Shown: positions 30,665 to 40,466, counted from the first letter of the stretch. The stretch is DNA of 64,000 nt from Clostridia bacterium (GCA_022786605.1 JALFWW010000019.1:78779-142778); one strand, 5' to 3'. Notes: generated by a model not told the origin, from the letters alone. A program made the numbers and translations.

Positions 30665-30685
30665 ATCCCATCACCCTCCTTTATT

Positions 30686-31531
30686 TCAGTCTTTATGCAG
30701 ATAGCTGTAAATTTCCCGTTTGGATACGCCGCGATCCTTTGCCACCTGCTTCATGGCGTCTTTTTCGCTATAGTTTTGGCGGAGATAATGCTCCATGTGT
30801 TCCTCGATGGAAATGCTTTCCCAGCTTTCCTGTGCCGCCTGCCGCTGCTGCTCCAAAGTATAGCCGGCAAACACCAGCACAAATTCCCCTTTGGGCGGCT
30901 GAGCCGTAAAGTGGGCTTTGATTTCCGCCACAGTACCACGGCGCACTTCCTCGAATTTCTTTGTCAGCTCCCGAATGGCTGCCATTTCCCTGTCGGAGCC
31001 AAAAATCTTTTCCAGTTCCTCCAAAGTATCCAGCAGACGGTGGGGCGCTTCATAAAAAATCATGGTGCGGTGTTCCTTTTCCAGTGTGGAAAGGACTGCC
31101 CGCCGTTCTTTTTTCTCCATGGGCAAAAAGCCCTCGAACACAAACCGTCTGGTATCCAGCCCGGAAAGCACCAATGCCACCACTGCGGCAGATGCGCCCG
31201 GTGCCACGGTCACAGGCACCCCTGCTTCGTAGCACAGCTTCACCAAGTCCGCACCGGGGTCAGAAATCCCCGGCATGCCGGCGTCTGTCACCAATGCGAT
31301 ATTTTCTCCCGCCAAGAGCCGTTCCACCAGCTTGGGACCTTTTTCCGCCTTGTTATGCTCGTGGTAGCTGGTCATGGGGGTTTTGATTTCAAAATGATTC
31401 AGCAGTTTCAGGGTATTGCGGGTATCTTCCGCCGCAATGATGTCTGCCGTTTCCAGCAGTTTCAGCACCCGCAGCGTCATATCATCCAGATTGCCGATGG
31501 GGGTGGCGCATAAATAAAGTGTTCCTGCCAT
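30686..31531 (-). CDS. rsmI: 16S rRNA (cytidine1402-2'-O)-methyltransferase
   Basis: GTLYLCATPIGNLDDMTLRVL, DAGMPGISDPG. Confidence 0.95.
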   Translation of the reverse strand: MAGTLYLCATPIGNLDDMTLRVLKLLETADIIAAEDTRNTLKLLNHFEIKTPMTSYHEHNKAEKGPKLVERLLAGENIALVTDAGMPGISDPGADLVKLCYEAGVPVTVAPGASAAVVALVLSGLDTRRFVFEGFLPMEKKERRAVLSTLEKEHRTMIFYEAPHRLLDTLEELEKIFGSDREMAAIRELTKKFEEVRRGTVAEIKAHFTAQPPKGEFVLVFAGYTLEQQRQAAQESWESISIEEHMEHYLRQNYSEKDAMKQVAKDRGVSKREIYSYLHKD

Positions 31532-31533
31532 AC

Positions 31534-32289
31534 TCACGCCTGCCCTTCTCCGTAATAAATGTCATAGATTTCGTCGGTGTATTCTCCCGGCGCTTTGTAA
31601 ATCACCAGGGGCGGCTCTACTTTGATCATGGGCTTGCCGCCTCGTCCCGCTTCCACCAGCACCATAGAAGGCGCTTTCTCCACATAGGAATGAACGAACC
31701 GCAGCCTTTTGGGCTCCAGTCCATACTGCCGCAGGGTACAGATAATATCCGTCAATCTATGGGGACGATGTACCATATAGAACCGTCCGCCGGGGCGGAG
31801 CACCTTTGCGGCACCTTTCACCACATCCTCCAATGTACAGAGGACTTCGTGGCGGGCAATGGCTTTGGGACCTGAGGGATTTTGCAGACCGCCGCCCTCA
31901 TTCATATAAGGGGGATTGGAAGTGACCACATCGAACACGGAACCGCCGAAAATGGCAGCCGTTTCCTTGATATCCCCTTCCACAATATCCACTTTTTCCT
32001 CCAGTTCATTGAGTGCCACACTGCGTCTTGCCATTTCCACGCTTTCCGGCTGTATTTCCAGCCCAGTGAAATGGCTGCCCAGTGTTCTGCCTTCCAGCAA
32101 AATGGGCAAAATGCCGGTACCTGTCCCCAAGTCCAGCACTTTTTCTCCTTTTTTCACCCGTGCGAAGCCGCTGAGGATGACGGCATCCACACCAAAACAG
32201 AACCGTTTGGGGTCTTGGATGATGACATAGCCCTTTCGGTGCAGGTCATCCACCCTCTCACCCTCTTTGATCAACACATCAGTCCTCAT
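31534..32289 (-). CDS. tRNA1(Val) (adenine37-N6)-methyltransferase-like
   Basis: VLDLGTGTGILPILL, VTSNPPYMNEG. Confidence 0.9.
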   Translation of the reverse strand: MRTDVLIKEGERVDDLHRKGYVIIQDPKRFCFGVDAVILSGFARVKKGEKVLDLGTGTGILPILLEGRTLGSHFTGLEIQPESVEMARRSVALNELEEKVDIVEGDIKETAAIFGGSVFDVVTSNPPYMNEGGGLQNPSGPKAIARHEVLCTLEDVVKGAAKVLRPGGRFYMVHRPHRLTDIICTLRQYGLEPKRLRFVHSYVEKAPSMVLVEAGRGGKPMIKVEPPLVIYKAPGEYTDEIYDIYYGEGQA

Positions 32290-33151
32290 ACTGCTTCAAT
32301 TCCTCCGCTACAGGCTGCTGTTTCCGTTTTTTCTTGGACTTGATGACTTTGATCTCGTCCACGTGATAGAAAGCAATGGTAGGTGGATCGTTTTCTGTTT
32401 TCCGCACTGCCGCTTTCACCTGCTGCATCAATACGTTTGTGGAAAGGATTTCCCCAGTACCGTCGGGCGTAGAGATGATATCCCCCACAAAAGGCAGTTT
32501 CTTGTTCAGTTCTTCGTATACGTCTTCTTCGTACTTCAGGCAACACATCAATCTGCCGCAGATACCGCTGATTTTCGTAGGATTCAGCGCCAGATTCTGG
32601 TCTTTTGCCATTTTGATGGATACAGGCTGGAAATCACCCAGAAATGTAGCGCAGCACAAAGCTCTGCCGCAGATGCCGATGCCGCTGAGCATTTTCGCTT
32701 CATCACGAACACCGATCTGCCGCAGTTCGATACGCATACGGAACACTGCCGCCAGTTCCTTTACCAGTTCACGGAAGTCTACACGACCGTCAGAGGTAAA
32801 GTAAAAGATCAGTTTATTCTTATCGAATGTCATTTCCACATCCACCAGTTTCATGTCCAGTTCCAGACGGGCAATCTTCTGTAAGCAGATACGGAAGGCT
32901 TCTTCTTCCTTCTTGGCATTGGCTTCCACCACTTTGGCGTCTTCCTCTGTGGCAGGACGCAGTACCTTTTTCAGAGGAGGTACGATGGTTTCTTCCGGCA
33001 CGAAGGTGTTTTCTTTGATAACCGCGCCATATTCAATGCCTCTTGCTGTTTCCACAATGGCAAAACCGCCTTTTTCCAGTTTCTGACCATCGGGATCGAA
33101 ATAATACATTTTACCGGCTTTTTTGAACCGGATTCCTACAACTTCTATCAT
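32279..33151 (-). CDS. ricT: PSP1-domain stage 0 sporulation protein YaaT/RicT
   Basis: VVGIRFKKAGKMYYFDP ... CGRALCCATFLGDF ... KISGICGRLMCCLKYEEDVY. Confidence 0.95.
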   Translation of the reverse strand: MIEVVGIRFKKAGKMYYFDPDGQKLEKGGFAIVETARGIEYGAVIKENTFVPEETIVPPLKKVLRPATEEDAKVVEANAKKEEEAFRICLQKIARLELDMKLVDVEMTFDKNKLIFYFTSDGRVDFRELVKELAAVFRMRIELRQIGVRDEAKMLSGIGICGRALCCATFLGDFQPVSIKMAKDQNLALNPTKISGICGRLMCCLKYEEDVYEELNKKLPFVGDIISTPDGTGEILSTNVLMQQVKAAVRKTENDPPTIAFYHVDEIKVIKSKKKRKQQPVAEELKQYED

Positions 33152-34137
33152 ACAGTCTGATTCTCCTTTAATTGTAACAGCATCACTTCCATAGTGAGCC
33201 GAAAATTCGCGTTGCGGGCCAGTTGTACACGGGCACGCTGTATGAGAGCGGCTTTTCGTGCCAGTTCCCCTTCGGATTCCACGGCACTTCTGAAAATCTC
33301 CGCCTTTTTGTCTTTTTGAATGAGGTCTTTTTCACTGCGCAGCCGTTTGGCATAGAGCAGATCCCGATACCAAAGCTGCATCATGTCCAGAAAACGCAGA
33401 TCGTCTTTATATTTTTCCAAATCCTTTGCCCACAGAAAGACCTCTCCTTTTTTCGCCTGGGGCAAAGCCATGAGTTTTTCCAAAATTTCCTGCCGCATCT
33501 GCTGAAAACTTTCGTCCTCCAGCAAATCCAGCGCCTGTCCGATACTTCCCTGGGCATAAGCGGCATAAACGGCGCTGTCTGCCGGGGAAAGTCCTTTTTT
33601 CTTTTCCAGATAATCTGCCACCATGGTATCCGGCAAAGGTCGGATATGGAGCAAAACCGTACGGGACAATATGGTGGGCAAAAACGCCGTCTGATTTTCC
33701 GCCAGAAGGAGAAAAACGGCATAAGCAGGCGGTTCCTCCAATGTTTTCAAAAGAGCATTCTGCGCCTGTACGGTCATGGTGTCCGCCTGTTCCACAATAT
33801 AAATCTTATAGCGGTAGCGATACTGTTTCAGACTCACGTCCTCCAATATCTGCTCTCGCACATCGTCCACGCCCAATGTTTTTTTGGTGGGGCGGACATA
33901 CACAATATCCGGGTGGTTTCCCGAATCGAATGCCGAGCAGCTTTTGCAATGCCCGCAAGGCTCTGTGCCGCCTGCTTCACACTGCAATGTTTTGGCAAAG
34001 GTATCCGCAATGAGCCGTTTGCCGCTGCCTGAACTGCCCGTCAGCAGATAGGCGTGGGAAACCCGTCCCGCCGCCACTGCCTGCTGCAAATGGCGCAGCA
34101 AAAGGGCATTGCCGTAAATATCCGAAAAACTGTGCAA
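33148..34137 (-). CDS. holB: DNA polymerase III delta' subunit
   Basis: AYLLTGSSGSGKRLIADTFAKTLQCE, LLKTLEEPPAYAVFLL. Confidence 0.93.
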   Translation of the reverse strand: MHSFSDIYGNALLLRHLQQAVAAGRVSHAYLLTGSSGSGKRLIADTFAKTLQCEAGGTEPCGHCKSCSAFDSGNHPDIVYVRPTKKTLGVDDVREQILEDVSLKQYRYRYKIYIVEQADTMTVQAQNALLKTLEEPPAYAVFLLLAENQTAFLPTILSRTVLLHIRPLPDTMVADYLEKKKGLSPADSAVYAAYAQGSIGQALDLLEDESFQQMRQEILEKLMALPQAKKGEVFLWAKDLEKYKDDLRFLDMMQLWYRDLLYAKRLRSEKDLIQKDKKAEIFRSAVESEGELARKAALIQRARVQLARNANFRLTMEVMLLQLKENQTV

Positions 34138-34166
34138 CGCCCTTCACTCCTTTCCTTTTTGTGCCA

Positions 34167-34493
34167 TCAGAATTTATGGAACTGATCCACATCCAGCACA
34201 AATACTGTTGCGCCGCCTACCTTCACTTCAATGGGCGCAAGGATAAATCCGTGCATGGCACCGCAGGAAGAAGGCAGTGTTGCGTACTGTGTTCTTGACT
34301 TGCTGTTTTCTTCAATGATTTTCAGGGCTTCATCAACTTTCTCATCGTCCACACCGGTCATGATGGTGGTATTGCCGCTGCGCAGGAAACCGCCTTTTGT
34401 AGCCAGTCTGGTTACCTGAATTTCCGCTTCGTTCAGATGGGAGATCACTTCGCCCGCATCTTCATCCTGGATAATGGCAATGATCAATTTCAT
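34167..34493 (-). CDS. darA: cyclic-di-AMP receptor (YaaQ/DarA/PstA)
   Basis: MKLIIAIIQDEDAGEVISHLNEAEIQVTRLATKGGFLRSGNTT. Confidence 0.95.
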   Translation of the reverse strand: MKLIIAIIQDEDAGEVISHLNEAEIQVTRLATKGGFLRSGNTTIMTGVDDEKVDEALKIIEENSKSRTQYATLPSSCGAMHGFILAPIEVKVGGATVFVLDVDQFHKF

Positions 34494-34517
34494 ATAAATC
34501 CCTCCTTATGGATTGGC

Positions 34518-35147
34518 TTACGCTCTGTCCAAAAGTTTGTCCAGCGCTTCTTTGAGCTGCCCAAATACTTCTTCTATGGTACCGGAAGCATCAATGCGGC
34601 AGATTCGCTCCGGCTCTCTTTTGCAGAGCGCGTCATAGCCTTCATATACCTTTTGGTGAAATTCCAGCTTTTCCTGTTCCAGCCGATCCAGCTCATGGTT
34701 TTCCTCCTGCTGTTTGCGGGCCATGCCCACTGCGGGAGGCAAATCCAGAAAAATCGTCAAATCCGGCACAAGACCACCGGTGGCAATGGCATTCACCTGC
34801 GCCACCATATCGCCCAATCCTCTGCCGTAAGCCTGATAGGCAATGCTGGAATCCACATAACGGTCGGAAAGCACCACTTTTCCCGCCTGAAGTGCAGGCA
34901 AGACTTTTTCCTCCACATGCTGGGCACGTGCCGCCGCATAAAGAAGCATTTCCGTTTTTGCAGTCATTTGAGGATATGCCGGGTCAAGAATCAATTCCCG
35001 AATGGCTTCCGCCACAGGGGTTCCGCCGGGTTCTCTCGTCACCACCAGATCTACCTGTTTTTCCTCCAGATAAGAAATGATTTTTTTCAGCTGGGTAGAC
35101 TTTCCGCTGCCGTCGCTGCCCTCTATGGTGATAAAATACCCTTTCAT
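34518..35147 (-). CDS. tmk: thymidylate kinase
   Basis: FITIEGSDGSGKSTQL, TREPGGTPVAEAIR, DRYVDSSIAYQ. Confidence 0.96.
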   Translation of the reverse strand: MKGYFITIEGSDGSGKSTQLKKIISYLEEKQVDLVVTREPGGTPVAEAIRELILDPAYPQMTAKTEMLLYAAARAQHVEEKVLPALQAGKVVLSDRYVDSSIAYQAYGRGLGDMVAQVNAIATGGLVPDLTIFLDLPPAVGMARKQQEENHELDRLEQEKLEFHQKVYEGYDALCKREPERICRIDASGTIEEVFGQLKEALDKLLDRA

Positions 35148-35305
35148 GCCGCACCTCAAACTCTCTTTCCATCCATTATTGTCAATTGCATAGAAAAATT
35201 ATAACACACTAGCGAAGAATACGCAAAATAAAACGGTGTCAAATTCCTGCGTGCCTCAACAGAAAAAGCCGGACTCCCTTTGGGCATCCGGCTTTATTGC
35301 GCTGT

Positions 35306-36865
35306 TTACTTTCTGCCGCCTCGTAAAATCAGCAGTTTCTGTCCCGAAAAGAGCCGTTCGGGATTTTCAATATCATTGACCATAAGGATACGTTCCGGTG
35401 TGGTGCGGTATTTTTTGGCAATATCCCACAGGCTTTCTCCATCCTGTACCACACAAATGACAGCGGAGGGACGTTTTTCCGGTGTTTCTTCGGGCATTTC
35501 CAGAAGGTCTGTGACCACTTCCGTTTCTTCCATGGCTGTTACCAGAATTTCCAGCAGAATCTGCGCCCGCAGCTCCCCTTCTGTTTCCGTCATCAGGCGG
35601 AAGTCCACCTGTTCCGCTGTGCTTCGTACACAGGCAGTATCTCCTGCTTTGGCACCTCTTACTTCTACTGTTTGGTGGAAAGGAATCCCCCGTTTCAGCA
35701 CACATACTGCCGCATCATCGTCAGCAGAAAGATAGAGGATTTCCGCCTGCAATACCCCTTCCACAGTGACGGCGTCTGTTTCCACAGTCATTTCTTCCGT
35801 ATGTACCTGCCCCCATGCCGCTACTGCCTGCATCATGGGCATTTCTCCATTTTCCAGAGATACGCCTTCTTTCAGGCTGAAACGGCTTCGTGTCATACCC
35901 ACGCATACAGGAAAGGTAACTGTTTCCCGTTTGGGCTGCAAACAGCTTTCCAGACCGTAGGCATCTGTGACCATTTCCTGTTCCGTATGGTCTACGGCTT
36001 TCAGTTCCGCGCCAATGACTGCTGTCACATCCAGATTCCGTGTTTCTCCGTCGTCATTCACTGCCGGACGGACTTCACTTTCATTGACGGTCAGTTTCAC
36101 ATCCGTCCATGTCTGAGGAGTGATGCCGCCGCCTTCAATGAATCCATGGAAAGGGATTTCCGCTTCCACTGCCACAGGCATGCCGTTTTCCTCTGTGCCG
36201 TAAATGGCTGTCAGCCGCAGATTCCCCCGCACTGCCACTTTTCCATCCATGGCACGGATGTCTGTATCAGAAAGGGTCAACACCTGATGGAGCATTTCCC
36301 CAATGTTAGGCTGATCTGCACCCAGTGACACCGTATGCTTCACTGTAAACCTGTCCTTTTTCTCCGCAACGGGGCGTTCTGTGAACACCTTTTTCCGCAG
36401 CAGTTCCACCGCTTCTCCCTGGGCGCCGCTGACAGTCTGAAGGCTCTTGCTGCCTTCCGCTTCTGCCCATACTTCCACAATGGCGCGCAGTCCCACTTTC
36501 CGGTCATTGATGAGCTGACATTCCAGATGTTCCGTTTCCGCCATCACATTCACAGCATCCTCTGCCGTCATGCCTTCCACATAGAGCACTTCCTGTATAG
36601 GCAGAGAAGATGTCATGGCATACACAGGCTTTTCACCGCCTGCCGCCCGATACAGCACACGCACCATCAGTTCCCCGGTGAGATTGATTTTTTCCTCGCC
36701 GCTTTTCACCTCGTCCAGCCGTACCGTACCGCTGCAATGGAGCACCTGCGCCACATCCGGGCGGTGATCGGGCACGATCATATCACCTTCCAGCAAAATA
36801 CGGGAATGGTGGGTTCCCTTCCGCTGTTTCCAAGTCATGGTATCCTTTGTCATTTCCAAGGCCAT
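35306..36865 (-). CDS. SipL-like protein: DUF3794/SPOCS domains + C-terminal LysM
   Basis: Repeated DUF3794 modules; VVQDGESLWDIAKKYRTTPERILMVNDIEN LysM; RBS aaggaggt. Confidence 0.88.
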   Translation of the reverse strand: MALEMTKDTMTWKQRKGTHHSRILLEGDMIVPDHRPDVAQVLHCSGTVRLDEVKSGEEKINLTGELMVRVLYRAAGGEKPVYAMTSSLPIQEVLYVEGMTAEDAVNVMAETEHLECQLINDRKVGLRAIVEVWAEAEGSKSLQTVSGAQGEAVELLRKKVFTERPVAEKKDRFTVKHTVSLGADQPNIGEMLHQVLTLSDTDIRAMDGKVAVRGNLRLTAIYGTEENGMPVAVEAEIPFHGFIEGGGITPQTWTDVKLTVNESEVRPAVNDDGETRNLDVTAVIGAELKAVDHTEQEMVTDAYGLESCLQPKRETVTFPVCVGMTRSRFSLKEGVSLENGEMPMMQAVAAWGQVHTEEMTVETDAVTVEGVLQAEILYLSADDDAAVCVLKRGIPFHQTVEVRGAKAGDTACVRSTAEQVDFRLMTETEGELRAQILLEILVTAMEETEVVTDLLEMPEETPEKRPSAVICVVQDGESLWDIAKKYRTTPERILMVNDIENPERLFSGQKLLILRGGRK

Positions 36866-37002
36866 ATTTCCTACCTCCTTCATCATATCAGGCACCTGCA
36901 TCCCGTCTTTTGCGGATTGCCTTTCTGTAAAATATATGACGAAAGGGAAAAAATATGATTCCATATAAAAAGGGCTGTGTTTTCACACAGCCGCTTCTTC
37001 CA

Positions 37003-37536
37003 TTATCCAAAGAAAGGAAAGAGCCGAAACAGTACTTTGCCTTTCAAATCTTTTTCCCCAATGACGCCCATATTCCGGCTGTCAAAGCTTTCTGTCCGGT
37101 GATCTCCCAGCACGAATACCGTATCCGGCGGGATCACCAAATCTGCCACGCCCTCCGTAGGCCCCATGGTGTAAGGCTCATCCAGCAGGACACCATTGAC
37201 CATGACCCCTTCGGGCACAATTTCCAATCGGTCGCCTTCCACTGCAATGACGCGTTTGATGACTTGCCGTTTTCCGCCTTCGTCTGTATAATCAAAGACC
37301 ACCACATCTCCCCGGTCATAGCCTCCAAAAAAGCCTGCCAAACGGCTGACACAAACCACATTGCCGTTCTCATAGGTAGGCTCCATGGACCCGCCGGAAA
37401 TGCGCAGGGGCCAGCAGGCGTAAAAGAGCACCAAAAGGATGATGGCAGCACGCAATATATCATTTCCCCAATTTCTTATGTTTCGCCGCAAGGTTTCTCT
37501 CCTCTTTATTTCCGTTTTTCGGACAAAATACCGCAT
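37003..37536 (-). CDS. lepB: signal peptidase I
   Basis: GGSMEPTYENGNVV ... GDVVVFDY ... KRVIAVEGDRLEI ... VFVLGDHRTESFDSR. Confidence 0.94.
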   Translation of the reverse strand: MRYFVRKTEIKRRETLRRNIRNWGNDILRAAIILLVLFYACWPLRISGGSMEPTYENGNVVCVSRLAGFFGGYDRGDVVVFDYTDEGGKRQVIKRVIAVEGDRLEIVPEGVMVNGVLLDEPYTMGPTEGVADLVIPPDTVFVLGDHRTESFDSRNMGVIGEKDLKGKVLFRLFPFFG

Positions 37537-37626
37537 TTTTCCGTAATTTCAAGTATACGGTTTTTCCTGTCATCAGGCAAGAGGGATTTCTGTAGAAAAT
37601 TGCGCCAATTTTGGTAAATTTTTGTA

Positions 37627-37797
37627 TTACATCTGTTTACGCACGGTGCGGTACTCATCATCCAGACGATAATAGGGGCAATTGCGGAAGCCGTCACGCA
37701 AAAAACGCTCCATTTCGTCCTCATCCAGATTTATGTCGCAAAAATATTCTTCGTATTCTTCGTCGTACTGATAATACATACAGCTTTCACATTGCAT
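37627..37797 (-). CDS. small Cys-containing protein (DUF6472-like)
   Basis: MQCESCMYYQYDEEYEEYFCDINLDEDEMERFLRDGFRNCPYYRLDDEYRTVRKQM; RBS ggagaga. Confidence 0.75.
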   Translation of the reverse strand: MQCESCMYYQYDEEYEEYFCDINLDEDEMERFLRDGFRNCPYYRLDDEYRTVRKQM

Positions 37798-37813
37798 GGC
37801 ACTCTCTCCTTTT

Positions 37814-39091
37814 TTAGAACAACTGTCTGCCTGCCACAAATTTATGAAGGACTTGGCTGTCCTCTGTCAGATAAATGACACGTTCCAAACGCTGGGCAAT
37901 GTCATATTCCCCGGGGTTATCATAACGGCTGTCATCCAGCACAAAAGCGTCGAATTCATAGCCCGCTTCAAAGGAACCCACTTTTCCGAAGAAGGCACCG
38001 CCGCCCAGTGTTGCCAGATAGAACACTTCGGGGATGGTGAGGGGCGCCAGAGATTCATCCACCAAACGCCAGCGCAGTTTGGAAACGCGGATAGCTTCCG
38101 CCATGGCAAAGAAAATGGAGCATCTTGTGCCACCTGCGATGTCACTGCCCAGACCCATGTGGATGCCTTCTGTGAGATAACGGCGGGCAGGGGCAATGCC
38201 GGAAGCCAGATTGGTGTTGGATTCGGGGCAATGGGCAATGAACACGCCTCTTTCTTTCATCAGACGGATTTCGTCATCACTGCTCAGGACACAATGCGCC
38301 ATGATGGTAGGGCAGTTTTCTCCGCCAAACAGACCGAAGCTGTCGTAAGCATCGCCATAGTGTTTGGATTTGGGGAACAGTTCCTGTACCCAAGCCACTT
38401 CCCCTCTATTTTCAGACAGATGGGACTGTACAGGCAGGTGATGCTGTTTCTGGATATCACCCAGTTTTTCCAGCAATTCGTCTGTGCAGGAAGGCAGGAA
38501 ACGAGGTGTCAGGATGGGTTTGACATGAGGATATTTTCCTGCCACATCAGCCAGCCACTGGATGGTTTCCGCAGCGGATTCTTCTGTGGTTTCCCGCAGG
38601 ATGTCAGGGCTGTGGCGATCCATATTGACTTTCCCAACCATAGCGCACAGATCCGCTTCTTCCAGCAGTTCCATGAGCACTTCTGTGGACTGGCGATGGA
38701 TGGTGCCGAAAATACAGCCTCTGGTGTTGGGTCCTTTTCTCATTTCTTCCACAAAACGGGCGTAATTCTTTCTGGCAAAATCTGTATCCACATACTTCGC
38801 TTCCTGAGGGAATGTATGGGTGTCCAGCCATTCCAGCAGTTCCAAGTCCATGCCTAACGCACGGAAACGATACTGGGGCGCGTGAACATGCAGGTCTGTA
38901 AAGCCGGGCAGGATCAGCTTTCCTGTGTAATCCAGCAGGGGAAAATCCTGATATTTTTCGGGCAGTTCAGCGAATACACCGGCAGAAACGCCGTTTTCGC
39001 AGACCAGATACCCGTCTTTGCAGGTTTCCAGTGTTTTTGTATCTTTACTATAGCAAACATCGCCTTTGCATACAAAGTTTTTCTGTACCAT
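37814..39091 (-). CDS. guaD: guanine deaminase (amidohydrolase)
   Basis: LPGFTDLHVHAPQYRFRALGMD, CPESNTNLASGIAP; adjacent guanine-type riboswitch supports the substrate. Confidence 0.9.
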   Translation of the reverse strand: MVQKNFVCKGDVCYSKDTKTLETCKDGYLVCENGVSAGVFAELPEKYQDFPLLDYTGKLILPGFTDLHVHAPQYRFRALGMDLELLEWLDTHTFPQEAKYVDTDFARKNYARFVEEMRKGPNTRGCIFGTIHRQSTEVLMELLEEADLCAMVGKVNMDRHSPDILRETTEESAAETIQWLADVAGKYPHVKPILTPRFLPSCTDELLEKLGDIQKQHHLPVQSHLSENRGEVAWVQELFPKSKHYGDAYDSFGLFGGENCPTIMAHCVLSSDDEIRLMKERGVFIAHCPESNTNLASGIAPARRYLTEGIHMGLGSDIAGGTRCSIFFAMAEAIRVSKLRWRLVDESLAPLTIPEVFYLATLGGGAFFGKVGSFEAGYEFDAFVLDDSRYDNPGEYDIAQRLERVIYLTEDSQVLHKFVAGRQLF

Positions 39092-39164
39092 TTGAAATCC
39101 TCCTTAAAATTTCCATAAAAAAATACCGTCTACATCTGCGGATACAAATTCCCCCAGATGCGGG

Positions 39165-39233
39165 AAACTCATAGCGCGGTTGTTTACGGTAACCGGTAGA
39201 AACATCCAACCTATTATGGACCTATATGGGTTT
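39165..39233 (-). ncRNA. purine riboswitch aptamer, guanine-type (C at the specificity position)
   Basis: Minus strand AAACCCAUAUAGGUCCAUAAUAGGUUGGAUGUUUCUACCGGUUACCGUAAACAACCGCGCUAUGAGUUU: P1, P2, invariant GUUUCUACC, P3 with CCGUAAA loop, J3/1 ..CUAUG. Confidence 0.9.
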
Positions 39234-39247
39234 CATTTCCGTTAAGG

Positions 39248-39277
39248 AGTATACGCCGAAAGGACTGGTGTTGTCAA
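39248..39277 (-). promoter_or_regulatory. promoter of the riboswitch-guaD transcript
   Basis: TTGACA (39272-39277) - 18 bp - TATACT (39248-39253), about 15 bp before P1. Confidence 0.75.
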
Positions 39278-39302
39278 TGTTTTTCGGCGGTAAAAATCAG
39301 AC

Positions 39303-39449
39303 AAAAAAAGAAGTCCCGTAATTTAAGCGGAAGGGCTTGGGAAACAAAGAGTTTTCCAACTGGAATCCGCAGTCGGAATTTACTTCCGACGAGGAAAACA
39401 GGGAGTTTCAAGGCATTTATGCCGATGGAACGAGCTGTTTATACTTCTG
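39303..39449 (-). ncRNA. candidate rod-like structured small RNA (6S-like architecture, unassigned)
   Basis: Closing stem agaagt/acttct followed by U7 tract on the minus strand; internal stems gtcggaa/ttccgac, gttttcc/ggaaaac, cttgggaaac/gtttcaag, ggcat/atgcc; no ORF. Confidence 0.4.
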
Positions 39450-39457
39450 TCTACTCG

Positions 39458-39490
39458 TGAAAGGCCCCCATGAAATGAGCCTTTCACGAA
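39458..39490. other. 10-bp-stem hairpin upstream of the ncRNA candidate
   Basis: cgtgaaaggc ... gcctttcacg. Confidence 0.7.
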
Positions 39491-39491
39491 A

Positions 39492-39524
39492 CAAAGGGTG
39501 TCGATAATATCGACACCCTTTGTT
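39492..39524 (-). terminator. terminator of tRNA-Arg
   Basis: caaagggtgtcgat/atcgacaccctttg with T-rich tail. Confidence 0.75.
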
Positions 39525-39527
39525 TTC

Positions 39528-39600
39528 TGCACTCTACAGGATTCGAACCTGCGGCCTTTCGGTCCGGAGCCGAACGCTCTATCCCCTGAGCTAAGAGTGC
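39528..39600 (-). tRNA. tRNA-Arg(CCG)
   Basis: Cloverleaf GCACTCTTAGCTCAGGGGATAGAGCGTTCGGCTCCGGACCGAAAGGCCGCAGGTTCGAATCCTGTAGAGTGCA, anticodon loop CTCCGGA. Confidence 0.95.
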
Positions 39601-39639
39601 AAACCGTAATCCTTATTTTACAAGAAAATAGGCGGTCTG

Positions 39640-39975
39640 TCAAATTTTCTTTTCGTCTTTTTCCAAAAAAATCCGACATGACTGAAGGAAGGATTCCGCT
39701 TGCTGCAGGAGACACAGAAGCTCCGCCGTCATGGCATTTTCACTGGGCTGACAGGCAGACGGACAGGGTTTTTCCGACCGTCCCAAAAGAAAATCCGTGG
39801 AAACGTCGAAATAATCCGCCAGTTTCAATAAATCTTCAAAAGAGGGCTGATTTCTGCCGGACTCATAATTGGCTACGGCTGTATGCTTGTAATGAAGATA
39901 ACGCCCCAATGCCGTCTGTGTGATGCCCCGTTCTTTGCGAAGCTGCCGCAGACGCTGTGGAAATTTGTTTTGCAT
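39640..39975 (-). CDS. XRE-family HTH regulator
   Basis: RLRQLRKERGITQTALGRYLHYKHTAVANYESGRNQPSFEDLLKLADYF. Confidence 0.92.
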   Translation of the reverse strand: MQNKFPQRLRQLRKERGITQTALGRYLHYKHTAVANYESGRNQPSFEDLLKLADYFDVSTDFLLGRSEKPCPSACQPSENAMTAELLCLLQQAESFLQSCRIFLEKDEKKI

Positions 39976-40123
39976 GGACAATGCCCCCTTTTTTTAGGAA
40001 AAATTTTCTGGTATCGTTTCACCTCATTATACTTATTTTAAATAAGAATTTCAACACAATATGTTATTTTAAAGTCTAATCCTATTTTTCTGGTACAACC
40101 TATAATGTTATCAGGTGATGAAT

Positions 40124-40447
40124 ATGCATGCGAAAGACTTTGAAAACTTCCTTTCTCTGAGAATCTCACAGTTGCGGCATCAAAAAGGAGTTTCTGCCAG
40201 AGAAATGAGTCTTGCCATAGGACAAAGTGAAAATTATATCAGCCGAATCGAAAGCAAGCGGATGTTGCCTTCCATGCTTGTCTTTTTCTATATTTGCGAA
40301 TATTTTGGCATCCATCCAAAGGAATTCTTTGACGAACAGCTGGAAAACCCCAGCCTCTCCAAAGAGCTCATGGAGAAATTCCAGAAACTGACGCCGGAGC
40401 AATCCCAGCACATCCTTGCCATCATGGACGACATTCTGGAGCGTTGA
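40124..40447 (+). CDS. XRE-family HTH regulator
   Basis: RISQLRHQKGVSAREMSLAIGQSENYISRIESKRMLPSMLVFFYICEYF. Confidence 0.9.
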   Translation: MHAKDFENFLSLRISQLRHQKGVSAREMSLAIGQSENYISRIESKRMLPSMLVFFYICEYFGIHPKEFFDEQLENPSLSKELMEKFQKLTPEQSQHILAIMDDILER

Positions 40448-40466
40448 TCTGCTTTTTCGGAAAACA

